A stretch of DNA of 7,987 bases from Terrimonas_A sp036262095 (lineage in GTDB: Bacteria; Bacteroidota; Bacteroidia; Chitinophagales; Chitinophagaceae), in NCBI GenBank assembly GCA_036262095.1, contig DATAJQ010000123.1, positions 1 to 7,987 on the forward strand. Direction: 5' to 3'. How positions within the stretch are numbered: the stretch's first letter is position 1; each line of letters starts with the position of its first letter. The position numbers and the translations under genes are program-made. Below the pieces are notes generated by a model. It had not been told where the DNA came from, did no database searches, and was given only the letters and a program-made list of their open reading frames with translations. This document shows, in pieces, positions 1 through 6,673 of this stretch.

Positions 1-22
1 CCTTTGGCTTCGGCGGCCGATA

Positions 23-96
23 CGGGAAGTAGCGCAGGCCGGTAGCGCACCTGGTTTGGGACCAGGGGGTCGCAGGTTCGAATCCTGTCTTCCCGA
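23..96 (+). tRNA. tRNA-Pro (anticodon UGG)
   Basis: The cloverleaf folds completely by eye. The acceptor stem pairs CGGGAAG (23-29) with CTTCCCG (89-95). The D arm is GCGC (32-35) with GCGC (45-48). The anticodon stem pairs CCTGG (50-54) with CCAGG (62-66) around the seven-base loop TTTGGGA, placing TGG at 57-59, which reads proline codons (CCA and, by wobble, other CCN). The T arm pairs 72-76 with 84-88 around TTCGAAT. The discriminator base is A96. No CCA is encoded after it (CTC follows), so a CCA-adding enzyme must supply the end, as is usual in Bacteroidota. The window opens with ccTTTG, which would complete the phylum's TAnnTTTG promoter motif if the two preceding unseen bases were TA; that cannot be checked here. 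Confidence 0.97.
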
Positions 97-100
97 CTCT

Positions 101-140
101 GCCCGCCGAAGCTCGAAGAGCGACGGCGGGCTTTTCTTTT
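101..140 (+). terminator. Intrinsic terminator of the tRNA-Pro gene
   Basis: GCCCGCCG (101-108) pairs perfectly with CGGCGGGC (124-131), and an inner stem GCTC (111-114)/GAGC (118-121) closes on a GAA loop. A T-rich tract (TTTTCTTTT, 132-140) follows at once. It begins four bases after the tRNA end, the expected position for a rho-independent terminator of this gene. Confidence 0.85.
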
Positions 141-165
141 ACGTATACTCTGTTCTTTGGGCGGG

Positions 166-191
166 CTTCGTCGGGCGGAGCCCGACAGAAG
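166..191. repeat. GC-rich hairpin without T-tract
   Basis: Bases 166-176 pair with 180-191 in an 11-bp stem with one bulged base (A187) and a GGA loop. No T-run follows, so it is not a standard terminator. Its left arm is also complementary to the left arm of the terminator at 101-111 with one mismatch, so the two hairpins are sequence-related and could form alternative pairings. It could be a decayed hairpin duplication or a REP-like palindrome. Confidence 0.6.
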
Positions 192-228
192 TCCGAAAAT
201 TGTACAGTAAGGACGCTAATGACATTTT

Positions 229-269
229 AAATCCTTGTAAGTCTCTTGACTTATAAGGATTTTTTTTAT
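229..269 (+). terminator. Strong hairpin plus T-run, terminator-like
   Basis: Bases 229-243 pair with 248-262 over 15 bp (one G-T wobble, G237-T254) around the loop TCTT, followed by T to about 267. The left arm begins with A residues complementary to the T-run, so it could work in both directions. No gene reads into it from the left apart from the tRNA, which already has its own terminator, and none ends close by on the right. It may therefore be the surviving end of a lost gene or a palindromic recombination target. The form is clear but the job is uncertain. Confidence 0.65.
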
Positions 270-674
270 CTCCTTGTCAAATCAATGCAAAGAAATCAAT
301 GTACTGTGAGTAAAAGCCGATATGCCATTTGTACTCACGGAGCTTTTGAAATCAAACTTAGTATCATTTTGTTGCGAGAATTGAATTTGGTACGATCTGA
401 TATGTTTTAATACAAGAGAAAGCCTGGTATGAGAGATCTATACTCAATTGGATGGAGCCGGAATAAGCGAAAGGAGGGTATGAGCTGATCCAGCACAGAT
501 ATTTTGGAGAAACCACCTGGAAGAAAGAATGTGAATGGCAAGAGAATAGTTTTGTTTTTACGGCAGAAATTTTCAAAGCATAACGAACGTGATGAAAACA
601 GAAATGGCTATGCTGATTTTTAGGATGTTTAATCAGAATCATCTGTAATTTTGGGTGACCGGGCGTATAATAAA
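264..674. other. AT-rich non-coding stretch, possible decayed DNA
   Basis: No convincing gene lies here. I see: a direct repeat AAATCAATG at 279-287 and 293-301 (14-bp period); an inverted repeat GTGAGTA (306-312)/TACTCAC (332-338), partly overlapped by AAAAGC (312-317)/GCTTTT (342-347), which would pair across it; and a short open + strand stretch at 467-583 that may be the tail of a broken gene (reported as a finding). A minus-strand open frame at 364-642 has low-complexity composition and no recognisable motif and is not called. The stretch ends with a promoter-like motif at 646-653 just before the GNAT gene. Confidence 0.5.
646..653 (+). promoter_or_regulatory. Candidate -7 promoter element (TAnnTTTG)
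   Basis: TAATTTTG is an exact match to the Bacteroidota -7 consensus TAnnTTTG, 21 bases before the ATG at 675. A clear -33 element is not visible about 19 bases upstream. Transcription would begin near 660, giving a leader of about 15 bases. This also argues against the alternative TTG start at 651, which lies inside the motif. An eight-base match with four fixed T/G positions can occur by chance in AT-rich DNA. Confidence 0.35.
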
Positions 675-1109
675 ATGATAGAAATTACCGAAATCAGAGA
701 GAAGGATATAGACTCATTGAGGAGCCTATTTTATAAGACAAGACTTACAACTTTTTCTTGCGCTGACGTATCACAATTTAAGTTATCGGATTTTGAAGAG
801 CAAACGAAGGATGAGTATATTTTAGTAGCTCTTGATGACGAAAGAGTGATCGGGTTTGTATCTGTTTGGGTAACTGACAATTTTATCCATCATTTGTATG
901 TTGACGAGCAATTTCAAAATCAAAATGTCGGTACACAATTATTAAAGGCTGTTCATGATAAATTCGGACTGCCCATTAGTTTAAAATGTGAAGAAAGTAA
1001 CTCAAAAGCAATCTGCTTTTACAGACGGAAGGGATTTACGGAAAAAGGAAGTGGGCAATCTGAAATAGGAACATATATTTTGTTCGAACTAAATAGAAAA
1101 ATAGAATAA
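675..1109 (+). CDS. GNAT family N-acetyltransferase
   Basis: This 144-residue protein has the size and layout of a small cytosolic GNAT enzyme, which moves an acetyl group from acetyl-CoA to an amine; the substrate cannot be read from sequence. Seen: a central strand IGFVSVWV (about 59-66), the strand and motif A region LYVDEQFQNQNVGTQLL (74-90), and motif B N-SKAICFYRRKGF (109-121), with the usual Asn, Ala, Phe-Tyr and Gly-Phe. Motif A normally reads Q/RxxGxG/A. Here it is Q81-N-Q-N84-V-G86, so the first glycine is replaced by Asn, a mild oddity in the pyrophosphate loop. I chose ATG 675 over the in-frame TTG at 651 because the first residues (MIEITEIREKD) are a normal GNAT start and the TTG sits in a promoter-like motif. 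Two 60-base blocks I counted (781-840, 901-960) have 22 and 19 G+C, lower than much of the downstream operon, so transfer is plausible. It stands alone, with non-coding DNA on both sides. Confidence 0.9.
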   Translation: MIEITEIREKDIDSLRSLFYKTRLTTFSCADVSQFKLSDFEEQTKDEYILVALDDERVIGFVSVWVTDNFIHHLYVDEQFQNQNVGTQLLKAVHDKFGLPISLKCEESNSKAICFYRRKGFTEKGSGQSEIGTYILFELNRKIE

Positions 1110-1110
1110 C

Positions 1111-1172
1111 GAACAGCACTCAACATTACATTTATGCAGTTGAGGTTGACATGCAACCTTGAGCAGCTGTTC
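1111..1172. repeat. Nested palindromic element behind the GNAT gene
   Basis: The element starts one base after the GNAT stop codon. Outer arms GAACAGC (1111-1117)/GCTGTTC (1166-1172) are continued by CTCAA (1119-1123)/TTGAG (1159-1163), with small bulges. Inside, GGTTG (1144-1148) pairs with CAACC (1154-1158) around ACATG. No T-run follows, so it is a poor intrinsic terminator. A long imperfect palindrome starting right at a stop codon recalls cassette-associated recombination sites, but the canonical integron crossover motif GTTRRRY is absent (GTTCTAT at 1169-1175). It could also be a folded 3' end that protects the mRNA. Confidence 0.5.
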
Positions 1173-1546
1173 TATAATGAAACTTTCGGAGCAGAAAAAC
1201 AGTATATCCTTACACGAGGCCTTAATTTGGCTGACAGTCAAATTGGAAATTGGAAGGTACAGTGATGTTGTATTCCCATTGCAAAAAATCTCAAAAATCT
1301 ACTTGAACTGATGTCGGTGAGCGTAAGCGGTCCTGTGGTTATATTTCATCAGGTGTTTTATCGATGCGCTATATCGTGATATCACCCTCTATAAAAGGGG
1401 TGGAAAAACGCTTGCCTTGTATTGGATTGCTTACACACCTTTGTTGACCGGATATAAGTACTTCAAAAGAGGATGTCCACCTGCTGCCATTGAACCGTGT
1501 GAAAAAAGTGAAGCGACTGCATCCCAATACCAACTGAAACCCCACC
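1173..1546. other. Intergenic stretch upstream of the RHS operon
   Basis: No gene is supported over these 374 bases. The stretch should contain the operon's promoter and leader. Seen: a tandem repeat ATTGGAA (1242-1248, 1249-1255); the perfect 10-bp palindrome GTGATATCAC (1376-1385), a possible operator; a weak hairpin CACCC (1383-1387)/GGGTG (1398-1402); and CACCTTTG (1436-1443), one mismatch from the -7 consensus TAnnTTTG, with TTG triplets at 1412-1414 and 1417-1419 as possible -33 parts. An in-frame TGA at 1535-1537 closes the frame before the first operon gene. An overlapping frame at 1417-1638 has no signal peptide or motif and is not called. Confidence 0.4.
1376..1385. promoter_or_regulatory. 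10-bp perfect palindrome, possible operator
   Basis: GTGATATCAC equals its own reverse complement. It lies about 50 bases upstream of the weak promoter-like motif at 1436-1443 and about 160 bases before the first operon gene. Dimeric regulators bind such sites, but no regulator gene is in the window and a single palindrome of this length can be chance. Confidence 0.2.
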
Positions 1547-2980
1547 ATGACCAGCCACCACTGCATATTGCTAACGGCAATCCTATTGATCTATATGGGA
1601 TTGTACGCTCAATCAGATACTCTTCCTTCTCCCGTTGATGGCAAATATTTCGACGCGGTAAATAAGAAAGCCGGTCAGTTAGAGCAAAAGCTGGATAAGC
1701 AATCGGAAAAAATCATCACCCAATTCTTAAAGCAGGAAAGTAAACTAAAGCGAAAACTGGCGCGAAAGGATCCTGCAGCAGCAATAGCCGTGTTTGGAGA
1801 TGCCAAAGAGCGGTATAGTAAGCTACAGCAGAAACTGGCCGGTACAGAAAAGCTAAAACAATACATTCCTTCTCTTGATACGCTGAGTACTTCTTTAAAA
1901 TTCCTGCAACAAAACCCGCAATTACTGGCGATCACCAAAGACGGCCCGGCCAAACTGAAGGAAGCCATGAGCAAGGTGAATGGTCTGGAAAATCAGTTTC
2001 AGAAGGCCGAAAAGATCAAAAAGTTCATCAAAGAAAGAAAACAATACCTCAAAGAGCAGTTAGGAAAACTGGGACTAGCCAAAGAACTGAAACAACTGAA
2101 CAAACAGGCTTATTACTACAGTGCCCAGGTCAATGAATACAAACAGTTACTAAAAGATCATAAGAAAGCAGAACAGAAAGCACTGGAGCTTTTGAGCAAG
2201 ACCAAACTGTTCAAAGACTTTTTACGGAAGAACAGCCAGCTGGCTTCCTTGTTCCGGTTGCCGGGTGATCCTAATGATCCTACGGCAGCGATCAGCCTGG
2301 CCGGGCTACAGACGAGAGCGCAGGTGAATGGACTGGTACAGCAGCAGATCGCTGCGGGAGGCCCGAACGCACAGGCACAGTTCAGCCAGAATATGCAACA
2401 GGCGCAAAGCCAGTTGAATGAAGTAAAAAACAAGATCAGTAAGCTGGGCAGTAACAGCGGAGATGATCTTGACATGCCCGATGGGTTTAAACCCAATGGA
2501 CAAAAAACGAAAAGTTTCTTCCAGCGGATCGAGCTGGGAGCGAACATTCAGTCGCAGAAATCCAATGGTTATTTCCCGGTAACCAGTGATATCGCACTCA
2601 CGGCAGGTTATAAGCTGAATGATAACAGTATTGTTGGTGTAGGTGTCAGTTATAAAATGGGTTGGGGAGAGAACATCCAGCATATCAAAATTTCTCATCA
2701 GGGTTTGAGCCTGCGGACGTTCATCGAAGTGAAGTTGAAAAGATCGTTCTGGTTGGCAGGCGGCTATGAAATGAATTATAGGAGCGGTTTTGAAAGGATC
2801 GCAGAACTCAGGAACAGGAGTGCGTGGCAAGAGAGTGGGTTAATAGGATTGAGCAAGGTGGTGGATCTGCGATCAAAAGTGTTGAAGAAAACCAAAGTAC
2901 AATTGTTATGGGATTTTCTGAGTTACCGGCAAAAGCCGAAACCTGCAGCGATATTATTCAGAATCGGTTATAGTTTTTAG
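1547..2980 (+). CDS. Exported coiled-coil protein with C-terminal outer-membrane beta-barrel
   Basis: I do not recognise a named family. Seen in the 477 residues: a signal peptide (hydrophobic 7-20, cleavage expected at LYA21|Q22). From about 35 to 235 there is a Lys/Gln/Glu/Leu-rich helical region with long stretches resembling coiled coil (for example 43-72, 146-185, 195-225). Residues 236-320 form a Gln/Ala/Asn-rich linker containing DPNDP and GDDLDMPDG. Residues 324-477 alternate polar and hydrophobic positions in about eight strands (such as SIVGVGVSYKMGW 361-373, SFWLAGGYEMNY 400-411) and end in FRIGYSF, a terminal Phe typical of outer-membrane barrels. I infer an eight-stranded barrel in the outer membrane with a long helical part in the periplasm or outside. 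It opens the operon, 27 bases before the RHS-like gene, suggesting a role in anchoring or exporting that protein. ATG 1547 is chosen because an in-frame TGA lies at 1535-1537 and the signal peptide starts there. No clear Shine-Dalgarno sequence is seen. Confidence 0.85.
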   Translation: MTSHHCILLTAILLIYMGLYAQSDTLPSPVDGKYFDAVNKKAGQLEQKLDKQSEKIITQFLKQESKLKRKLARKDPAAAIAVFGDAKERYSKLQQKLAGTEKLKQYIPSLDTLSTSLKFLQQNPQLLAITKDGPAKLKEAMSKVNGLENQFQKAEKIKKFIKERKQYLKEQLGKLGLAKELKQLNKQAYYYSAQVNEYKQLLKDHKKAEQKALELLSKTKLFKDFLRKNSQLASLFRLPGDPNDPTAAISLAGLQTRAQVNGLVQQQIAAGGPNAQAQFSQNMQQAQSQLNEVKNKISKLGSNSGDDLDMPDGFKPNGQKTKSFFQRIELGANIQSQKSNGYFPVTSDIALTAGYKLNDNSIVGVGVSYKMGWGENIQHIKISHQGLSLRTFIEVKLKRSFWLAGGYEMNYRSGFERIAELRNRSAWQESGLIGLSKVVDLRSKVLKKTKVQLLWDFLSYRQKPKPAAILFRIGYSF

Positions 2981-3007
2981 AATAAGAACCACTTTTAATA
3001 TGCGTCT

Positions 3008-6000
3008 ATGAAAGATTTGATTAGAGATGTAATCAAAAGTTTGAAAATGCTTTTAATGATTGGGTTTATTTCGGGACAATTGAAAGCGCAAAAGATTCAA
3101 ACGCCTACCATTATTCCTCCTTCTCCTACCGCGCAAACGTTCACACGTTATGGAGAAATACCTGTTGACTACAGCACAGGTGTACCCAGCATTGATATTC
3201 CCATTTATACAGTGGAAGGAAAGCAATTAAAAGTACCTATCTCCATTTCTTACCACGCTTCGGGTATAAAGGTAAACGACATCGCATCGGAGGTCGGATT
3301 GGGTTGGGCCTTGAATGCGGGAGGAATGGTTTCCCGATCTGTGAATGGAAAGCGGGACGAGACAAAATCCGGAACCAGGACTTTTCTTAACTCGCAAAGT
3401 CTGCTCAACAAAATACGCGCTGAAGCAGATTATTATGACATTTCAACCGGAAACCTGGATTCAATTATATACTATGAAGACTTCCTGGAGAATGGATTTG
3501 TGGTTGAAGACAATATGAGCGATCGGTACTTCTACAAACTACCGAATGGAGGTTCAGGAGTATTTACTTATAACTATAACTACCCTTCTGCCGATAGCCT
3601 CATTACTTTACCCTACCGGCCTTTGAAGGTAGAAAAATTTATAAGTGGAACTTCAACTGCGGCAATAATAGATAGTGTAAAGATCATTGACGAGAATGGA
3701 ATAACCTATGTATTCAAATCATATCTAACTGTTGCTACTCAAAACACATCTGAGTGGTTTATTACAAGAATGATCTCAGCGGATAAAACAGACACAATTA
3801 AGTTCACCTATGCTCCACAGGCCGACTACCTTACAGTTAATCAGACGAATCACGCATATAACGGGCCGGCTAAAAATACATTATCGAGTTGCTTACCGGA
3901 AAACCCAACTTCCTTCCTCTCGACCTCGTTTTCACCTTTGGGTTCGTTTAAAACGCCTGTACTGGAATCTATTACGAGTTCAACAGCTATCGTAAAATTT
4001 GAATATTCCACCCGGAACGATTTCAGTGATTTAAAAAGACTCGCTCAAATAACGATTATACCTGCTAGTTCACTAACAGATACGCTGAAATGGGTTCGGC
4101 TCATTCCAAAGTATTTTGGCAGTACGAATGAAGACAGGAGACTCGGACTTGACAGTGTACTGGTAGGTGCACCCGGAAGTAACCAACCTCAGGTGTACTC
4201 ATTAGCTTATGAAAGCCAGGTCTTGCCACCCTATCCTTTTAAAATGACCAGCCCCAGGTACTACGAAGATTATTGGGGATACTATAATGATAATACCAGC
4301 AGTAACAATACCAGCCTGGTTCCGCTCGATTTTATTACCAATAGTTTTGACAAGACAGCTTATGGAGGCAATAGGGAAGCTGATGCTACCACGAATTATT
4401 ACTATTCAAAAGCCAGTATGCTAAAAGAGATCAAGTATCCTACAGGCGGAAGGACAGTTTTTGAGTTTGAGCGGCATTATGCTACCAATGCTTATCCATA
4501 CAAAACTTCGACTGGTGGTTATATTGGCGGCTTCCGAGTTCGCAGCATTACCAACTACACAGACAGTGTAAATGTAGCTACTGTAAAAACCTACGGGTAT
4601 AACCAGCCTGTATTCAGGGTAATTAAAAAGGAGTATTTTTCGTACGATCAATCTACAATAGCAAAGAGAACATCGGTTGGCCCGCCACCCGACTATATTA
4701 CGACGAATTGTTGGTCGCCTGCTACAAGAGAGATAGTATTGGGAGATGCCATACTACCACTTGAAGTAGCTCCCGGTATGCCGATCATGTATCGGAAAGT
4801 GGTTGAATATAACGGGACTGTTAGCAATCATGCCGGCAAGATAGAATACAGTTATAACTGGCCCTACTCTCCATCTGATTATTACAGCATTCCGGATCAT
4901 CCTTTTGAATTCGAATGGGAATGGTTTTATCACCCATATCATTATGACAAAGGAAATTATGTGCCGGAGCTATTGTCAAAGGCAATCTACTCATTTGATG
5001 GCACTTCTTATCATCCTGTTACAAGGGAAGATTATGACTATACGCAATTGTTTACAAAAACGTATAACACTGGAATAAAATTTACCAGGCTGAAGCAATT
5101 CCTGGATTACACATATTTTGTTGTCCCCTGTCCCTATGCACCACCGTCGTGTGGAATTCAAGGTGTGATAGATGAATACTTAGAATCTCTTGTTGCTGTA
5201 GACACAAAAGCTTACCAGGAGGCGTCGTTGTTGACCAATAGTAAGACGTACACCTATAATCCACTTGATTCTACGAAGTATGTGTTAACGAATACAGACT
5301 TTACCTACAAGGAAAGTAACCTGGGAATTGCAGAGAAGAAGATCCTTTCCAGTAAAGGAGATACGCTGAAAACATTCTATAAGTACCCTGTGGATTTTTC
5401 AGGAACTACGGTGTACGATGCAATGGTGAGTCGGAATATTCTAAAGCCGACAATAGAGGAACAGTTATACACAAATGGTAATTTTTTGCAGTCTACAAAA
5501 AGCAATTATGATTTTTGGAATGGTTCAGCTTGGAGTGTAACTGCCACCAACCTGCCTGTACTCAAAACGGTTGACACCAAAATCCTTAGCGATCTTTCAT
5601 TTAGGACAAGATTACGGTATCACAATTATGATGCAAACGGAAATGTTTTATCCGTCTCCAATGAAAATGACCAAAAGGTTTCTTATATCTGGGATTACAA
5701 TAATAGCTACCCGATTGCCCAGATCATGAATGCTTCGGTCGGCGATGTGGCCTATACCTCCTTTGAAATGGATGGGAAAGGCAACTGGGCATATTCGGGT
5801 GCTTCTACTCCTGAATCCTCTTCACCGACAGGAAGGAAAGTCTTTACTATTGTCAATAGTTCAAACAACATCACCAAAAGTGGTTTAAGCACTTCCACCA
5901 CTTATATTGTCTCTTATTGGAAAAAAAGTGGCACCGTAGCTGTAAATGGCACTACCCCGGTAACAGGCCGCAGTGTTAACGGCTGGACTTATTATGAACA

Positions 6001-6658
6001 TGTAGTGGTAAATCCGTCAGGAGGGTTGATCACTGTGTCGGGAACCAATGGACTTATAGATGAACTGCGATTATACCCGGCAGCGGCGCAGATGACCACA
6101 AGTACCTATGATCCCTTAGTAGGCATTACGACCCAATGTGATGCCATCAACCGCATCACCTACTATGAGTATGACGTATTCAAAAGGCTGGCCGTAATCC
6201 GTGACCAAGACAAAATGATCCTGAAGAAATACTGCTACAATTATATAGGCCAGACAGAAAATTGCACTGTGTTCTATAATGTGTCCAAAAGCGGCACATT
6301 TACCCGGAATAACTGCGGTAGTGGGTATACTGGAAGCTCTGTCACTTATACTGTCGCTGCAAATATGTACGCCGCTTCCAGTCAGGCGGCAGCCGATGCA
6401 CTGGCGCAGGCCGATGTGGATGCCAACGGTCAGGCATACGCGAATGTCAATGGCACTTGTACCATTATCTGCAACAGCGGCAACTGTTCAGGTGAGAGTA
6501 AAAAATGTGTTAACGGTGTCTGCGAAACAGGTATACGGGTCAATACGGATACCTATTACAACGGAACCCAATGGGTGTGTACCTACCATTACGAGTGGAG
6601 TGATGGAAGCTGGTCAATCAATTATACATCCTACGGCAGTAAGGCATGTCCTCTTTAA
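3008..6658 (+). CDS. Large secreted RHS/YD-like protein with DUF5977 domain
   Basis: Seen in the 1216 residues: a signal peptide (hydrophobic 14-22, cleavage at LKA27|Q28). Residues 44-110 form a conserved start (GEIPVDYSTGVPSIDIPIY, then VGLGWALNAGG) familiar from Bacteroidota RHS-like proteins. A long beta-rich middle (about 160-860) has many Tyr/Asn/Thr repeats of the form YxY. YD-like motifs NYDANGNVLSVSNENDQ (873-889) and WDYNNSYPIAQI (895-906) follow. Residues 918-1023 read like a jelly-roll or carbohydrate-binding-type beta-sandwich. YD motifs resume (YDPLVGITTQCDAINRITYYEYDVFKRL, split at about 1034-1061). DUF5977 lies at about 1087-1151 (FTRNNCGSGYTG, then AQADVDANGQAYANVNGTC). The tail at 1151-1216 holds seven Cys. 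The usual RHS core (DPxGR with YGFNGKE-type ending) and a type IX secretion tail are not seen. It is surface or secreted, and its function in this phylum is not established; adhesion or polymorphic-toxin-like roles are possible. ATG 3008 gives the full signal peptide; Met14 is a weaker alternative. Confidence 0.9.
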   Translation: MKDLIRDVIKSLKMLLMIGFISGQLKAQKIQTPTIIPPSPTAQTFTRYGEIPVDYSTGVPSIDIPIYTVEGKQLKVPISISYHASGIKVNDIASEVGLGWALNAGGMVSRSVNGKRDETKSGTRTFLNSQSLLNKIRAEADYYDISTGNLDSIIYYEDFLENGFVVEDNMSDRYFYKLPNGGSGVFTYNYNYPSADSLITLPYRPLKVEKFISGTSTAAIIDSVKIIDENGITYVFKSYLTVATQNTSEWFITRMISADKTDTIKFTYAPQADYLTVNQTNHAYNGPAKNTLSSCLPENPTSFLSTSFSPLGSFKTPVLESITSSTAIVKFEYSTRNDFSDLKRLAQITIIPASSLTDTLKWVRLIPKYFGSTNEDRRLGLDSVLVGAPGSNQPQVYSLAYESQVLPPYPFKMTSPRYYEDYWGYYNDNTSSNNTSLVPLDFITNSFDKTAYGGNREADATTNYYYSKASMLKEIKYPTGGRTVFEFERHYATNAYPYKTSTGGYIGGFRVRSITNYTDSVNVATVKTYGYNQPVFRVIKKEYFSYDQSTIAKRTSVGPPPDYITTNCWSPATREIVLGDAILPLEVAPGMPIMYRKVVEYNGTVSNHAGKIEYSYNWPYSPSDYYSIPDHPFEFEWEWFYHPYHYDKGNYVPELLSKAIYSFDGTSYHPVTREDYDYTQLFTKTYNTGIKFTRLKQFLDYTYFVVPCPYAPPSCGIQGVIDEYLESLVAVDTKAYQEASLLTNSKTYTYNPLDSTKYVLTNTDFTYKESNLGIAEKKILSSKGDTLKTFYKYPVDFSGTTVYDAMVSRNILKPTIEEQLYTNGNFLQSTKSNYDFWNGSAWSVTATNLPVLKTVDTKILSDLSFRTRLRYHNYDANGNVLSVSNENDQKVSYIWDYNNSYPIAQIMNASVGDVAYTSFEMDGKGNWAYSGASTPESSSPTGRKVFTIVNSSNNITKSGLSTSTTYIVSYWKKSGTVAVNGTTPVTGRSVNGWTYYEHVVVNPSGGLITVSGTNGLIDELRLYPAAAQMTTSTYDPLVGITTQCDAINRITYYEYDVFKRLAVIRDQDKMILKKYCYNYIGQTENCTVFYNVSKSGTFTRNNCGSGYTGSSVTYTVAANMYAASSQAAADALAQADVDANGQAYANVNGTCTIICNSGNCSGESKKCVNGVCETGIRVNTDTYYNGTQWVCTYHYEWSDGSWSINYTSYGSKACPL

Positions 6659-6673
6659 TAGAAATAATTCATT

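Noticed and set aside
56..256. 66-codon + strand frame
   Set aside because: It overlaps the tRNA, its terminator and the two following hairpins; the sequence is explained by RNA structure.
364..642. 92-codon minus-strand open frame
   Set aside because: Composition is rich in Ser, His, Phe and Tyr with no motif, no ribosome site and no neighbours in the same direction; an AT-rich non-coding stretch explains it.
651..1109. Longer GNAT form from TTG 651
   Set aside because: The eight extra residues do not resemble a GNAT start, and the TTG lies within the TAATTTTG promoter-like motif.
1107..1178. Canonical integron attC site
   Set aside because: The palindrome is suggestive, but the crossover motif GTTRRRY is missing at the right end (GTTCTAT) and no integrase is in the window; kept only as a cassette-like observation.
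1417..1638. 73-codon + strand frame overlapping the start of the operon
   Set aside because: It starts from TTG, has no signal peptide or motif, and overlaps the signal peptide of the real gene in another frame.
2158..2830. Long minus-strand frames within the barrel/coiled-coil gene
   Set aside because: They are shadows of the + strand gene, which has a signal peptide, ordered domains and an operon partner; the antisense products have no motifs.
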